Positions 37,096 to 46,411 of a stretch of 64,000 nucleotides of DNA are shown here, piece after piece. The notes under the pieces are model-generated. The model ran no database searches. It was given only the letters and a program-made list of their open reading frames with translations, and had not been told where the DNA came from. The position numbers and the translations under genes were made by a program. This stretch comes from JBHYDC01 sp051861205 (GTDB taxonomy: Bacteria > Pseudomonadota > Alphaproteobacteria > Rhizobiales > Pleomorphomonadaceae): assembly GCA_051861205.1 (NCBI GenBank), contig JBHYDC010000002.1, forward strand, positions 1 through 64,000, read 5' to 3'. Position 1 is the stretch's first letter, and each line of letters opens with the position of its first letter.

Positions 37096-37907
37096 AACGC
37101 GCTGGTGTCATCGGCTGGCCGATCGCGCATTCGCGCTCGCCGCTCATCCACGGCTTCTGGCTGCGCGAGCATGGCATCGACGGCAGCTATGAGCGGATTC
37201 CGGTCGAGCCGGATCAGGTCGATGCGTTCTTTGCGGGCTTTGCCTTGAGTGGCCTCGCCGGCGCCAATGTAACCATCCCCTACAAGAAGCAGGCCGCCGC
37301 CGCTGCTGACCTTGATGCGATTGCGGCCCGCCTCGGTGCGGCCAATACGCTTTGGATTGAAGACGGACACCTCCGTGCCACCAACACCGACGTGGAAGGC
37401 TTCCTTGCCAATCTCGACGCTTCCATTCCCGCTTGGGACCGTAACCCTGCCATTGCCCTGGTTCTAGGTGCCGGGGGAGCGGCGAAAGCAGTAGTTGATA
37501 GTCTGGTGACACGGGGCTTCCATGTTCGGATTGCCAACCGCACACTTGCGCGCGCCGAAGACCTTGCTGCCCGGTATCCCGGACGCGCCACGCCCTACAT
37601 CCTTTCGGGTGCGAACCGAGCCATTGAGGGAGCGGGTTTAGTCGTGAATACGACGGCGGTCGGCATGAAGGGCGATGGAGACATCGACATCGATCTCAGT
37701 TTGCTCGGCGCGGACGCCATCGTCACCGATATCGTTTATGTGCCGCTCGAAACGGCGTTTCTGACGCGCGCCAACGCTCGCGGCCTTCGCACCGTCGACG
37801 GGCTCGGCATGCTCCTCCACCAAGCGGTCCCAGGTTTTGAACGCTGGTTCGGCGTCCGTCCGTCGGTGACGCCGCCCTTGCGGGCACTTGTGGAGGCCGA
37901 CCTTTGA
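37092..37907 (+). CDS. aroE: Shikimate dehydrogenase
   Basis: This NADPH-dependent enzyme reduces 3-dehydroshikimate to shikimate in aromatic amino acid synthesis. The product has 271 residues. The N-terminal GWPIAHSRSPLIHGFWL, the catalytic Lys in GANVTIPYKKQA, LGAGGAAKAVVDSL (nucleotide binding) and DGLGMLLHQAVPGFERWFG are all typical. It is translationally coupled with maf upstream (ATGA) and coaE downstream (TTGA). Confidence 0.96.
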   Translation: MKRAGVIGWPIAHSRSPLIHGFWLREHGIDGSYERIPVEPDQVDAFFAGFALSGLAGANVTIPYKKQAAAAADLDAIAARLGAANTLWIEDGHLRATNTDVEGFLANLDASIPAWDRNPAIALVLGAGGAAKAVVDSLVTRGFHVRIANRTLARAEDLAARYPGRATPYILSGANRAIEGAGLVVNTTAVGMKGDGDIDIDLSLLGADAIVTDIVYVPLETAFLTRANARGLRTVDGLGMLLHQAVPGFERWFGVRPSVTPPLRALVEADL

Positions 37908-38491
37908 TCGTCGTCGGTCTTACCGGCTCCATCGGTATGGGCAAATCCACCACAGCCGCGATGTTTGCAAAGCGCGGCATCCCCGTTCACGACGCCGACG
38001 AAACCGTGCATCGCCTCTATGCCGGACCGCTTGTCTCTCAGATTGAAGCGGCTTTTCCCGGCGCAACTAAAGCCGGCTTCGTCGACCGTGCGGAACTTGG
38101 CCGCCGCGTTCTCGGCGACCCCGTCGCCCTCGCCCGCCTGGAGGCTATCGTTCACCCCGCCGTTCGGGCAGCTGAAAAGACCTTCATTGACGAAGCGGCC
38201 AAACGGGGCGAGCCGCTCGTCGTCCTCGACATTCCCCTGCTGTTTGAAACCGGCCGCCAAGGTGACGTCGATGCGGTCGTCGTCGTGACAGCCGATCCCG
38301 ACGTCCAAAAAGCCCGCGTGCTTGCTCGGCCCGGCATGACGGACGAAAAATTCGCGACTATCCTCGGCCGTCAGATGCCGGATGCCGAAAAGCGGGCCCG
38401 TGCGGATCACGTTGTGGACACATCCAACGGTCTTGATGCGGCAGACGCGGCGGTCGGCGCCATCTTGGCGCGGCTTCTTGGCCGTGGATAG
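37904..38491 (+). CDS. coaE: Dephospho-CoA kinase
   Basis: This enzyme catalyses the last step of coenzyme A synthesis, phosphorylating the ribose 3'-OH. The product has 195 residues. Walker A is GLTGSIGMGKST at residues about 5-16; DADETVHRLY and VVLDIPLLFETG follow. It begins with TTG overlapping the aroE TGA, so translation is probably coupled. The earlier CoA gene coaBC is also in this window (43.6 kb). Confidence 0.95.
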   Translation: MIVVGLTGSIGMGKSTTAAMFAKRGIPVHDADETVHRLYAGPLVSQIEAAFPGATKAGFVDRAELGRRVLGDPVALARLEAIVHPAVRAAEKTFIDEAAKRGEPLVVLDIPLLFETGRQGDVDAVVVVTADPDVQKARVLARPGMTDEKFATILGRQMPDAEKRARADHVVDTSNGLDAADAAVGAILARLLGRG

Positions 38492-38559
38492 CCGCAGCGG
38501 CACCTTGCGACCACCCGCTTGCGCTGGCAGGGTGATCCGGCAGGGTGGACAGACCGACA

Positions 38560-39279
38560 ATGCGTGAGATCGTACTCGATACCGAAACGACGGGCCTTGA
38601 TCCCAAATCAGGCGATCGTCTGGTGGAAATCGGGTGTGTCGAGCTTCATAACGGCTTCCCGACCGGCAAATTCCACCACGTCTACATCAATCCGGATCGG
38701 ACGATGCCCCGCGAGGCCTTCGACGTCCACGGATTGTCGGACGCGTTCCTCGCCGATAAGCCCCGATTCGACGATATCGCTGACGCTTTCATCACCTTCA
38801 TTGCCGATGCCCGGCTTGTGATTCACAACGCCCAATTCGACATGGGCTTCATCAATCACGAGCTGAAAAGATCGGGCCGCGTCACCATCCCGGATGACCG
38901 GGTGCTCGATACCTTGGCACTCGCGCGCCGCAAACATCCAGGCTCCCCCGCTAGTCTCGACGCGCTCTGCTCCCGCTACGGCATCGACACCTCCAAGCGC
39001 GTGAAACACGGCGCCCTCCTCGATGCCGAGTTGCTCGCCGAGGTCTATATCGAGCTGATGGGTGGCCGTCAGGCCGGGCTCGATCTGATGTCTGAAGACA
39101 CCCGCACGTCCCGGGCAACCGCCGCGATCGGGTTGGCGCGGCAACGTCCGGCGCCTCTTGCGCCCCGCCTCTCGCCGGTTGAGGAAGCGGCCCACCAAGC
39201 CTTCGTCGCCGACATCGGCCAAGGTGCGATCTGGCTGCGCTATGTCCAGGAAACCGAGCCAGACCAGAAGACCGCCTGA
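38560..39279 (+). CDS. dnaQ: DNA polymerase III epsilon subunit (3'-5' proofreading exonuclease)
   Basis: This is the proofreading subunit of the replicase, 239 residues from ATG 38560. The DEDDh exonuclease motifs are visible: ExoI VLDTETTGLDP, ExoII HNAQFDMGFINHEL, and ExoIII with VKHGALLDAELLAEVY. The N-terminal core is followed by a C-terminal tail that would bind the polymerase alpha subunit. It is the last gene of the origin-proximal rightward series. Confidence 0.95.
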   Translation: MREIVLDTETTGLDPKSGDRLVEIGCVELHNGFPTGKFHHVYINPDRTMPREAFDVHGLSDAFLADKPRFDDIADAFITFIADARLVIHNAQFDMGFINHELKRSGRVTIPDDRVLDTLALARRKHPGSPASLDALCSRYGIDTSKRVKHGALLDAELLAEVYIELMGGRQAGLDLMSEDTRTSRATAAIGLARQRPAPLAPRLSPVEEAAHQAFVADIGQGAIWLRYVQETEPDQKTA

Positions 39280-39411
39280 CCTCACGGGATAAGAACGCTC
39301 GCAAACTCCCGCAGAGACGGCTGTCAGAGCCCGGATAACTCCGGAACCGCTTTAGCCCGCGACAAGTTTCCCCGAAGCGGCGAAACCCAGGTGTGGCGAG
39401 GCGGTACGGGC

Positions 39412-41391
39412 ATGGTCGAGATCCCATCTGGCGGGAGCAAATTCCGATACGTCTCTCGCGCCAAAGGGGTGGACCCGCTCACGGTTCTCGGCGTCGGCGT
39501 CCTCATCGTGGTCGTGCTCTATTTTGGCCGCGAGATCTTCATGCCGATCGCGCTCGCTGTGCTGCTGAGCTTCGTACTCGCGCCCCTCGTCCGCCTGCTT
39601 CGCGGCCTCCACGTCCCGCGCGGCCTGGCCGTTGCTCTGTCCGTGGTGCTTGCTTTCACGATCGTGGCGACGCTCGCCTGGCTGATGGCGTCTCAGGTCT
39701 CGCAGCTTGCTACTGACCTGCCCCGCTACCAGGAAACGATGCGCAATAAAATCGTGTCGCTCAAAGGCGCCGCGGGAACGAGCGGTGCCATGGAACGAGC
39801 CTCCGAAGTGCTCGGCCGGCTTTCCCAAGAGCTGGATCGACCCGCTCCCCAGTCGTCGCTTGAGGTGGCCGATGGGCCCGCGCCCGTGGCCGTCGTCGTG
39901 CACGAAGCGCCTCGGGCCCCCCTTGAGACGCTGACAGCCGTTGTCCAGCCGCTTCTGCATCCCTTCGCGGTCACCGGTATCGTGATCATCTTCGTGGTCT
40001 TCATTCTCCTTCAGCGCGAGGATCTGCGAAACCGCTTCATCAAGCTCATGGGCACCGGCGATCTGCAAAAAACCACCAAGGCGCTCGATGACGCAGCCAT
40101 TCGCCTCAGCCGTTTGTTGCTCATGCAACTTGGGTTGAACAGTCTGTTCGGCCTCGTCATCGGCCTCGGGCTTACGGTGATAGGTGTGCCGAGTGCGGCT
40201 CTTTGGGGCATTCTTGCCGGCGTTCTGCGCTTCGTGCCTTACATCGGCGCGTTTATCGGCGCCGCGATGCCGCTTGTTCTGGCGGCCGCCGTCGATCCTG
40301 GATGGGGCATGCTTGCCAAGACTGCTTTGCTGTTCGCGGTGGTGGAACCCATCGTCGGGCATTTCATCGAGCCGATGGTCTATGGCCGCTCCACCGGGCT
40401 CTCACCCGTGGCGATCGTCGTTTCAGCCACCTTCTGGACCTGGCTCTGGGGCCCGATCGGCCTTGTCCTCGCCACCCCTATGACCGTCTGCCTCGTCGTT
40501 CTCGGTCGCCATGTGAAAGGCCTCGGCTTCATTGAGGTCATTCTGGGAGATCGCCCGGCTCTCTCGCCGCCTGAACTCTTCTACCAACGCATGCTGGCGG
40601 GCGACTCCAATGAGGTTTCAACCGTGGCAGAGGAGTTTTTGAAGGAACGGTCGCTGTCGGAATACTTCGACAACATTGCCATCCCCGGATTGCGCCTTGC
40701 CCAGTCCGATCTAGAGCGAGGCCTTCTAGAACCCGGCCGCCTGACCCGCATCCGCGATACCGTGGAAGAAGTCGTCGAGGATCTCGACATCTACGAGGAC
40801 GTCCAGCCGTCTAAGGCAACCCGCACCGAAGACGTCGAGGCGGCAGCAGCGGTTGAAGCTGCGCCCGACGAGGTGGAGTTACCCGTATTGAAGGCGGATG
40901 ATCTGCCGGAACCCTGGCGAGCCGGTACGCCCGTCGTCTGCCTTGCCAGCGAGAGCGCGCTCGACGAAGCCGCCGCGCTTATGCTGGCCAAGCTGATATC
41001 AAAGCATGGCGTGCCCGCGCGGGCCGAAACGGCGGATGCCCTGACCGCCCGGCGTCTATTCGAATTGTCCGGCACCCGCACGGCAGTCGCGTGTCTCTGT
41101 ACCTTCGGGGCCAATACAGCGCAGAAGCGCCATGCCCTACGCCGCATCCGTCGTCGTTTGCCCCGCGCCGCCGTGATTCTCTGCGACTTCGGTTTTGGCG
41201 CCGGGCCGGAGCAACCGGATCTTGCCATGCACACGGAGTTGGACGAGACCACCGGCAACTTGCGCGGAGCGTTGGCTGCGGTTTACCGAAGGGCGCAAAC
41301 GCTTATTGTCGCCGATGCTACGAACGCGAGTGGGCCTGCCGCCCACGCGCCGAGCGTCACGGCAATTCGGCCCAGTGCAGGCGTCGTCTAG
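39412..41391 (+). CDS. AI-2E family (PerM-type) transporter with long C-terminal soluble extension
   Basis: This inner-membrane protein is 659 residues, against the 350 usual for the family. Residues about 20-360 form the conserved domain with around seven hydrophobic segments (for example GVGVLIVVVLYFGREIFMPIALAVLLSFVLAPL) and the signature WGILAGVLRFVPYIGAFIG with VEPIVGHFIEPMVYGRSTGLSP. The last ~290 residues are soluble: an acidic linker, then a Rossmann-like region with TPVVCLASESALDEAAALMLAKL. The substrate is unknown; family members have been linked to export of small molecules or Na+/H+ exchange. Starts GTG 39391 and ATG 39412 are both possible. Confidence 0.88.
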   Translation: MVEIPSGGSKFRYVSRAKGVDPLTVLGVGVLIVVVLYFGREIFMPIALAVLLSFVLAPLVRLLRGLHVPRGLAVALSVVLAFTIVATLAWLMASQVSQLATDLPRYQETMRNKIVSLKGAAGTSGAMERASEVLGRLSQELDRPAPQSSLEVADGPAPVAVVVHEAPRAPLETLTAVVQPLLHPFAVTGIVIIFVVFILLQREDLRNRFIKLMGTGDLQKTTKALDDAAIRLSRLLLMQLGLNSLFGLVIGLGLTVIGVPSAALWGILAGVLRFVPYIGAFIGAAMPLVLAAAVDPGWGMLAKTALLFAVVEPIVGHFIEPMVYGRSTGLSPVAIVVSATFWTWLWGPIGLVLATPMTVCLVVLGRHVKGLGFIEVILGDRPALSPPELFYQRMLAGDSNEVSTVAEEFLKERSLSEYFDNIAIPGLRLAQSDLERGLLEPGRLTRIRDTVEEVVEDLDIYEDVQPSKATRTEDVEAAAAVEAAPDEVELPVLKADDLPEPWRAGTPVVCLASESALDEAAALMLAKLISKHGVPARAETADALTARRLFELSGTRTAVACLCTFGANTAQKRHALRRIRRRLPRAAVILCDFGFGAGPEQPDLAMHTELDETTGNLRGALAAVYRRAQTLIVADATNASGPAAHAPSVTAIRPSAGVV

Positions 41392-41514
41392 GTCGATTTC
41401 GCGATCCAGATGCCGAAGATCGAGAAGCTTGCACGCATGATGGCGTTTCTTCCCCGCAGCGCTCCAGATCGGTTCTAATGTTCAAATTGCGATTCGAATT
41501 GGTTTTGGACCACG

Positions 41515-41988
41515 ATGAAGGCCACCAAGGCTGCAAAGACTCCTCTCTTCCGGCAGGTTGCCGCCCTCCCCTACCGGCGGGAGGCAGATGGATCGATGCG
41601 CGTCGTCTTGGTAACCTCGCGCGAGCGGCGGCGCTGGATCATTCCAAAGGGCTGGCCGATCAAGGGTCTTAAGAACCCCGAAGTCGCAGAAACAGAGGCC
41701 ATGGAAGAAGCCGGTGTGGTTGGCCGCATCAGCAAGAAGCCGATCGGCCGCTTCATCTATGACAAGCAATTTCCGAAAAAGACCGTCACGGTCACCGTCG
41801 ACGTCTACGGGCTCGAAGTTCTGAAAGAGCTGGACGAATGGCAGGAAAAAGGCCAGCGGGACGTGCAGTGGTTCGAGGTCGAAGAAGCCGCGCGTCTTGC
41901 CGATGATCGAAGTGTCGGCGAGCTGATTCTGCACTTCGCCGCCAGTTTTGCAAAGCCTGACACCATAGCGGCGCAGGAAACGGCCTGA
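41515..41988 (+). CDS. NUDIX hydrolase with divergent Nudix box
   Basis: The product is 157 residues with a single Nudix fold of the diphosphoinositol/diadenosine-polyphosphate-like subgroup. The Nudix helix region is PKGWPIKGLKNPEVAETEAMEEAGVVG; the canonical Arg of the REXXEE core is replaced by Thr and an upstream Glu by Leu, while the EExG metal ligands remain. Alphaproteobacterial relatives with a GWP(M/I)KG sequence are similar, so this is lineage-typical rather than decay. The substrate is unknown. It is convergent with cysK. Confidence 0.85.
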   Translation: MKATKAAKTPLFRQVAALPYRREADGSMRVVLVTSRERRRWIIPKGWPIKGLKNPEVAETEAMEEAGVVGRISKKPIGRFIYDKQFPKKTVTVTVDVYGLEVLKELDEWQEKGQRDVQWFEVEEAARLADDRSVGELILHFAASFAKPDTIAAQETA

Positions 41989-42061
41989 AAGCTAGCGAGC
42001 ACACCAAGACGGGCTGCCCGCACCGCAGGCCGCCTCGTCCCAGATGTTAACTCAGGCCTGA

Positions 42062-43027
42062 TCAGGCGAGCCCGTCGAACAGCGCCGTCGAGAGATAACG
42101 TTCGGCGAAGGACGGGATGATGACGACGATCGTCTTGCCCGCAAACTCAGGCCGCTGGCCCACCTTCACCGCCGCTGCCACCGCGGCGCCAGACGAGATG
42201 CCGACCGGAATGCCTTCAAGCCGGGCGACCAACCGCGCCGTCGTCAGCGCCTCATCGGACGAAATTTGAACCACTTCGTCATAGACCGAGGTGTTCAGAA
42301 CGCCCGGCACGAAGCCGGCGCCAATGCCTTGGATCTTATGGGGACCAGGCGTGCCGCCCGAAAGCACCGGGCTTTCCACTGGCTCCACCGCGATAACACG
42401 CAGTCCGGGTTTGCGCGACTTCAGAACTTCGCCCGCGCCCGTTATGGTTCCGCCTGTGCCAATGCCAGAGATGAACGCATCGATATTGCCGTCAGTGTCG
42501 TTCCAGATCTCTTCCGCCGTCGTCTTGCGGTGGATTTCCGGATTGGCCGGGTTCTGGAACTGCTGCGGGATCACGGCGCCCGGAATGGTCTGCACGAGTT
42601 CCTCGGCCTTGGCGATCGCGCCCTTCATGCCCTTGGCCGCCTCGGTCAGTTCAAGTTCCGCGCCGAGCAGCTTGAGCATCTTGCGCCGTTCGATCGACAT
42701 CGATTCCGGCATCACCAGGATCAAACGATAGCCCTTGGCGGCCGCCACGAAGGCAAGCGCAATGCCGGTGTTGCCGGAGGTCGGCTCGATCAGCGTAGTC
42801 TCACCCGGCTTGATGCGGCCGTCGAGTTCCAGCGCCTCGATCATGGCAACGCCGATGCGATCCTTGACGGATGCAATCGGATTGAAGAATTCCAGCTTGC
42901 CGACCAGCTTCGCCGCGACACCCTTTTCACGGGCGATTTTGTCCAGCCGCACCAGGGGGGTATCGCCGACGGTATCGATGATCGAGTCGTAGATCTTGCC
43001 GCGGCCGCGGCGCGTGGTGTCGGACAT
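42062..43027 (-). CDS. cysK: Cysteine synthase A (O-acetylserine sulfhydrylase)
   Basis: This PLP enzyme makes cysteine from O-acetylserine and sulfide. The product has 321 residues. The PLP lysine is in FNPIASVKDRIGVAMI, the phosphate/substrate loop is PTSGNTGIALA, and the GTGGTITGAGEVLK and GIPVGISSGAAVAAA motifs are present. ATG 43027 follows a GGGAG site; a TTG at 43036 is less likely. It stands apart from dut by 178 bp, enough for its own promoter. Confidence 0.96.
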   Translation of the reverse strand: MSDTTRRGRGKIYDSIIDTVGDTPLVRLDKIAREKGVAAKLVGKLEFFNPIASVKDRIGVAMIEALELDGRIKPGETTLIEPTSGNTGIALAFVAAAKGYRLILVMPESMSIERRKMLKLLGAELELTEAAKGMKGAIAKAEELVQTIPGAVIPQQFQNPANPEIHRKTTAEEIWNDTDGNIDAFISGIGTGGTITGAGEVLKSRKPGLRVIAVEPVESPVLSGGTPGPHKIQGIGAGFVPGVLNTSVYDEVVQISSDEALTTARLVARLEGIPVGISSGAAVAAAVKVGQRPEFAGKTIVVIIPSFAERYLSTALFDGLA

Positions 43028-43205
43028 CTCGGTCAATCTCCCGGCAGAACCAAGCCTCGACAGGAGGCTGGCTTATTTTCGGGCGCGATCCTAGCGCGGG
43101 CGCCTCAACGCTGCCAGCCACTTGAACGGTGCCAAGCTGCAACAAGAAGAAGATTAATCCAATAAACAGATTTCAAAGAGAACAACGTTCCATTCAGCCG
43201 TCGCT

Positions 43206-43652
43206 TCAGGTCCGCCCCGTCGATCCGAAGCCGCCGGCGCCCCGCGCGGTTTCATCGAGACTATCAACGGCAAGAAGCTCAGCCCGCGTTACCGGCGCGA
43301 TCACGAGCTGCGCGATCCGGTCGCCGCGGTGAATGAGGAAGGCCTCGGATCCATGATTGACAAGAACGACCTTGATCTCACCACGGTAGTCCTCATCCAC
43401 GGTTCCAGGCGCGTTCAGCACGGTAACGCCGTGTTTGGCCGCAAGCCCGGATCTCGGGCGCACCTGCCCCTCAAATCCCTGCGGCAGTCCAATCGCGAGC
43501 CCGGTCGGTACGATGGCGCGTTGGAAAGGTGCGAGGCTGATCGCCTCCTCGATAGCCGCCACCAGATCAAGCCCCGCAGCCCCCACGCTTTGATAGGCGG
43601 GCAGCGGCAAATCAGCGGCGTGGGAAAGACGCATCACGCGAACGGTCGTCAC
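43206..43652 (-). CDS. dut: Deoxyuridine 5'-triphosphate nucleotidohydrolase
   Basis: This trimeric dUTPase keeps uracil out of DNA and supplies dUMP. The product has 148 residues. The five family motifs can be read: AAGLDLVA, PRSGLAAKHG, NAPGTVDEDYRGEIKV, RGDRIAQLVI and the C-terminal RGAGGFGSTGR. It starts with GTG overlapping the coaBC stop (GTGA), so the two are coupled, as in many alphaproteobacteria. Confidence 0.97.
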   Translation of the reverse strand: MTTVRVMRLSHAADLPLPAYQSVGAAGLDLVAAIEEAISLAPFQRAIVPTGLAIGLPQGFEGQVRPRSGLAAKHGVTVLNAPGTVDEDYRGEIKVVLVNHGSEAFLIHRGDRIAQLVIAPVTRAELLAVDSLDETARGAGGFGSTGRT

Positions 43653-44857
43653 GCTTTCGCCTCCAGCATGGCCGCGATCCGATCGACCAGTCGCTCCGCT
43701 ACCGCCTCTTTCTCCAAGGTCGGCAATGAGTCGACGCCGGTCGCTGTGATCAGGTGAACGGTGTTGCGCGGCCCGCCCATGACGCCGCCGCCGGAGGACA
43801 CGTCATTCGCCACGATCAAATCCGCACCCTTGCGCGCCAGCTTTGCCTGACCATTCGCGATTACATCATTTGTTTCGGCAGCGAACCCAACCACGAGACG
43901 CGGCCGATTGCTATGGTGACCGATGGTTTGGAGAATGTCCGGGTTTTCCGTCAACATGAGCGCGGGCGGGGTCCCGGATTTGTCCTTTTTGATCTTCGTC
44001 TCCAGGCTTTCCACAACCCGCCAGTCGGCGACCGCCGCCGCCATGACGGCAACGTCCGCCGGTAATGCCGCTTCAACGGCGGTCATCATCTCCCGCGCGG
44101 TCTCGACATGCACGACGCTCACGCCCGCCGGATCCGGGATCGAAACCGGCCCCGAAACGAGGGTTACGTCCGCCCCTGCGCGCGCTGCCGCAGCCGCGAT
44201 GGCGTGGCCTTGGCGGCCGGATGAACGGTTGGCGATGTAGCGGACGGGGTCGATCGGCTCCAGCGTTGGTCCAGACGTTACGATCATCCGGATCCCTGCA
44301 AGCCGTCCCGTCCGGCCGAAAAAGGCTTCAACGGCCGCGACGATATCCAGTGGCTCAGTCAGCCGGCCCGGGCCTTCCTCGCCCCGCTCGGCCATCTTGC
44401 CCTCCGCCGGCCCGACAATTGTAACGCCATCGGCTGTGATCTGCGCCGCGTTGCGCACTGTTGCTGGGTGCAGCCACATACGGGGGTTCATGGCCGGGCA
44501 CACCATCACGGGCACCGTGGTGGCGAGAAGACAGGTCGAGGCAAGATCGTCGGCATGCCCGCCCGCCATCTTGGCGATGAGATCGGCCGTCGCAGGCGCC
44601 ACGATGATGAGATCGGCCTCCCGCGAAAGGTGGATATGGCCGATATCCTGCTCGGCCGTCAGATCGAAAAGCTCTGTGAACACCCGCTCGCCTGTCAACG
44701 CGCCGACGCTAAGCGGCGTCACGAATTCCTGTGCGGCGCGGGTCATGATCGCTCGCACCGATGCACCGCGCTCCTTCAGCCGCCGGATCAGGTCCAGCAA
44801 CTTATAGGCCGCGATGCCGCCGCCGATCACGAGGAGAATGCGTTTGTTTGCCAGCAT
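43649..44857 (-). CDS. coaBC: Bifunctional phosphopantothenoylcysteine decarboxylase / phosphopantothenate-cysteine ligase
   Basis: This enzyme catalyses two steps of coenzyme A synthesis. The product has 402 residues from ATG 44857. The flavin-dependent CoaC half (about 1-185) shows VIGGGIAAYKLLDLIRRLKERG and CPAMNPRMWLHPAT. The CTP-dependent CoaB half shows SGPTLEPIDPVRYIANRSSGRQGHAIA and VGFAAETNDV. It is followed by the coupled dut gene. A longer frame from TTG 44914 adds a leader that does not look conserved. Confidence 0.96.
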   Translation of the reverse strand: MLANKRILLVIGGGIAAYKLLDLIRRLKERGASVRAIMTRAAQEFVTPLSVGALTGERVFTELFDLTAEQDIGHIHLSREADLIIVAPATADLIAKMAGGHADDLASTCLLATTVPVMVCPAMNPRMWLHPATVRNAAQITADGVTIVGPAEGKMAERGEEGPGRLTEPLDIVAAVEAFFGRTGRLAGIRMIVTSGPTLEPIDPVRYIANRSSGRQGHAIAAAAARAGADVTLVSGPVSIPDPAGVSVVHVETAREMMTAVEAALPADVAVMAAAVADWRVVESLETKIKKDKSGTPPALMLTENPDILQTIGHHSNRPRLVVGFAAETNDVIANGQAKLARKGADLIVANDVSSGGGVMGGPRNTVHLITATGVDSLPTLEKEAVAERLVDRIAAMLEAKA

Positions 44858-44920
44858 GATCGGGTCCGTCCCGGAGATTGGCCGGACACTATCGCGCTCT
44901 TGGCCGCAAAGCAAAGCGCG

Positions 44921-45616
44921 TCAGGAGCGGGCGAATTGCTCGTCCAAGGCGTATCCGGAGCCGCGCACCGTGCGGATGGGGTCCTTTGCCCGGCCCCGGT
45001 TGATCGATTTGCGCAGCCGGCCCACATGCACGTCCACGGTCCGCTCGTCGACATAGACGTCATGACCCCAGACACCATCCAGTAATTGCTCGCGCGAGAA
45101 CACCCGCCCTGGCGATTGCATCAGGAACTCCAGCAGCCGGAACTCGGTCGGTCCAAGATGAATCTCGCGGCCCGAGCGGCGCACGCGGTGCGTTTCCCGG
45201 TCGAGTTCAATATCCCCCGCCGCCAGAAGGCTGGTGACGGTTTCAGGCTTTGCCCGCCGCAAGATCGCCTTAACGCGGGCCACGAGTTCGGGCACCGAGA
45301 ACGGCTTCACCACATAGTCGTCGGCACCGGTGCCGAGGCCCCGGATCCGTTCGGATTCCTCGCCACGTGCCGTCAGCATGATGATCGGCAGCCGCTCGGT
45401 CTCGGCCCTCATGCGCAGGCGCCGGCAAAGCTCGATGCCTGAAATTCCGGGCAGCATCCAGTCGAGCAGCAGCACGTCCGGCGTCACTTCGCGCAGCCGC
45501 ACTTCCGCATCGTCGCCCCGGAAGGCCTGTTCGACTTCGAAGCCTTCGGCTTCCAAGTTGTAGCGCAGGAGCAGGCTGACCGGCTCCTCGTCCTCGACGA
45601 TCAACACCTTCGGCAT
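44921..45616 (-). CDS. phoB: Phosphate regulon response regulator PhoB
   Basis: This OmpR-family response regulator has 231 residues. The receiver domain has the acidic pair VEDEEP and the phosphorylation Asp in DVLLLDWMLPGISG, and the Lys in VVKPFSVPELVARV. The C-terminal winged helix (about 125-228) ends in VRGSGYALDEQF. It is the last gene of phoR-pstSCAB-phoU-phoB and would be phosphorylated by PhoR at low phosphate. Confidence 0.97.
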   Translation of the reverse strand: MPKVLIVEDEEPVSLLLRYNLEAEGFEVEQAFRGDDAEVRLREVTPDVLLLDWMLPGISGIELCRRLRMRAETERLPIIMLTARGEESERIRGLGTGADDYVVKPFSVPELVARVKAILRRAKPETVTSLLAAGDIELDRETHRVRRSGREIHLGPTEFRLLEFLMQSPGRVFSREQLLDGVWGHDVYVDERTVDVHVGRLRKSINRGRAKDPIRTVRGSGYALDEQFARS

Positions 45617-45632
45617 GATGCGCTTGGCCCTG

Positions 45633-46343
45633 TCACTCGGAGGTGGGGACGGCTTCGAGGCTGCTTCGATCGGACTTCGGACGTTCGTCCTCGAAGGCTT
45701 GCCCCGTCACAACGTAATGCACGGTTTCGGCGATGTTGGTGGCGTGGTCGCCGATCCGCTCGATGTTCTTGGCGCAGAACAGAAGATGCGTGCAGAGCGT
45801 GATGTTGCGCGGATCCTCCATCATGTAGGTCAGGAGCTCGCGGAAAAGCGAGGTGTAGAGCGCGTCGATCTCATCGTCACGCTCGCGCACATGCTTGGCG
45901 GCCGCGTCGTCACGGTTGGCGAAGGCGTCGAGCACGTCTTTCAGCTGTTCGAGCGCAATCTCGGCGATGTGCTCCACGCCGGTTATCAGTTGTTTATGCG
46001 GAAATGATCCGTTGATCGCGATCACGCGCTTGGCGATGTTCTTGGCGAGATCGCCAACCCGCTCCAAATCGTTGGAGATGCGCAGCGCGGCCACGATCTC
46101 GCGCAGATCCGAGGCCATAGGTTGCCGGCGGGCGATGATCAGGATCGCTCGTTCTTCCGTATCGCGCTGAAGCCGGTCGAGCCGGATGTCGTCTGCGATC
46201 ACGGTCTGCGCGATGGCCGTATCGAGCCGTGTCAGCGCTGTCACGGCGTCGCCGACGAGATGTTCGGCGATGCCGCCCATTTCCGCGATCCGCCCGGCAA
46301 GCCCGCGCAGTTCCTGCTCATAGGCGGAGACTGTGTGTTCCAT
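45633..46343 (-). CDS. phoU: Phosphate transport system regulator PhoU
   Basis: This peripheral membrane/cytosolic adaptor links the Pst transporter to PhoR and damps the Pho response when phosphate is plentiful. The product has 236 residues, with two repeated three-helix bundles carrying the metal-binding type motifs RISNDLERVGDLAKNIAK and FCAKNIERIGDHATNIAE. ATG 46343 has an excellent GAGGAGG site; the longer open frame upstream overlaps pstB and is spurious. It lies 16 bp before phoB. Confidence 0.97.
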   Translation of the reverse strand: MEHTVSAYEQELRGLAGRIAEMGGIAEHLVGDAVTALTRLDTAIAQTVIADDIRLDRLQRDTEERAILIIARRQPMASDLREIVAALRISNDLERVGDLAKNIAKRVIAINGSFPHKQLITGVEHIAEIALEQLKDVLDAFANRDDAAAKHVRERDDEIDALYTSLFRELLTYMMEDPRNITLCTHLLFCAKNIERIGDHATNIAETVHYVVTGQAFEDERPKSDRSSLEAVPTSE

Positions 46344-46411
46344 GGAAACCTCCTCACCGCGGCGCCGATCAAGAGCGATCGGACGGGCCGGCGGATGTTG
46401 CCTCTCCAGCG

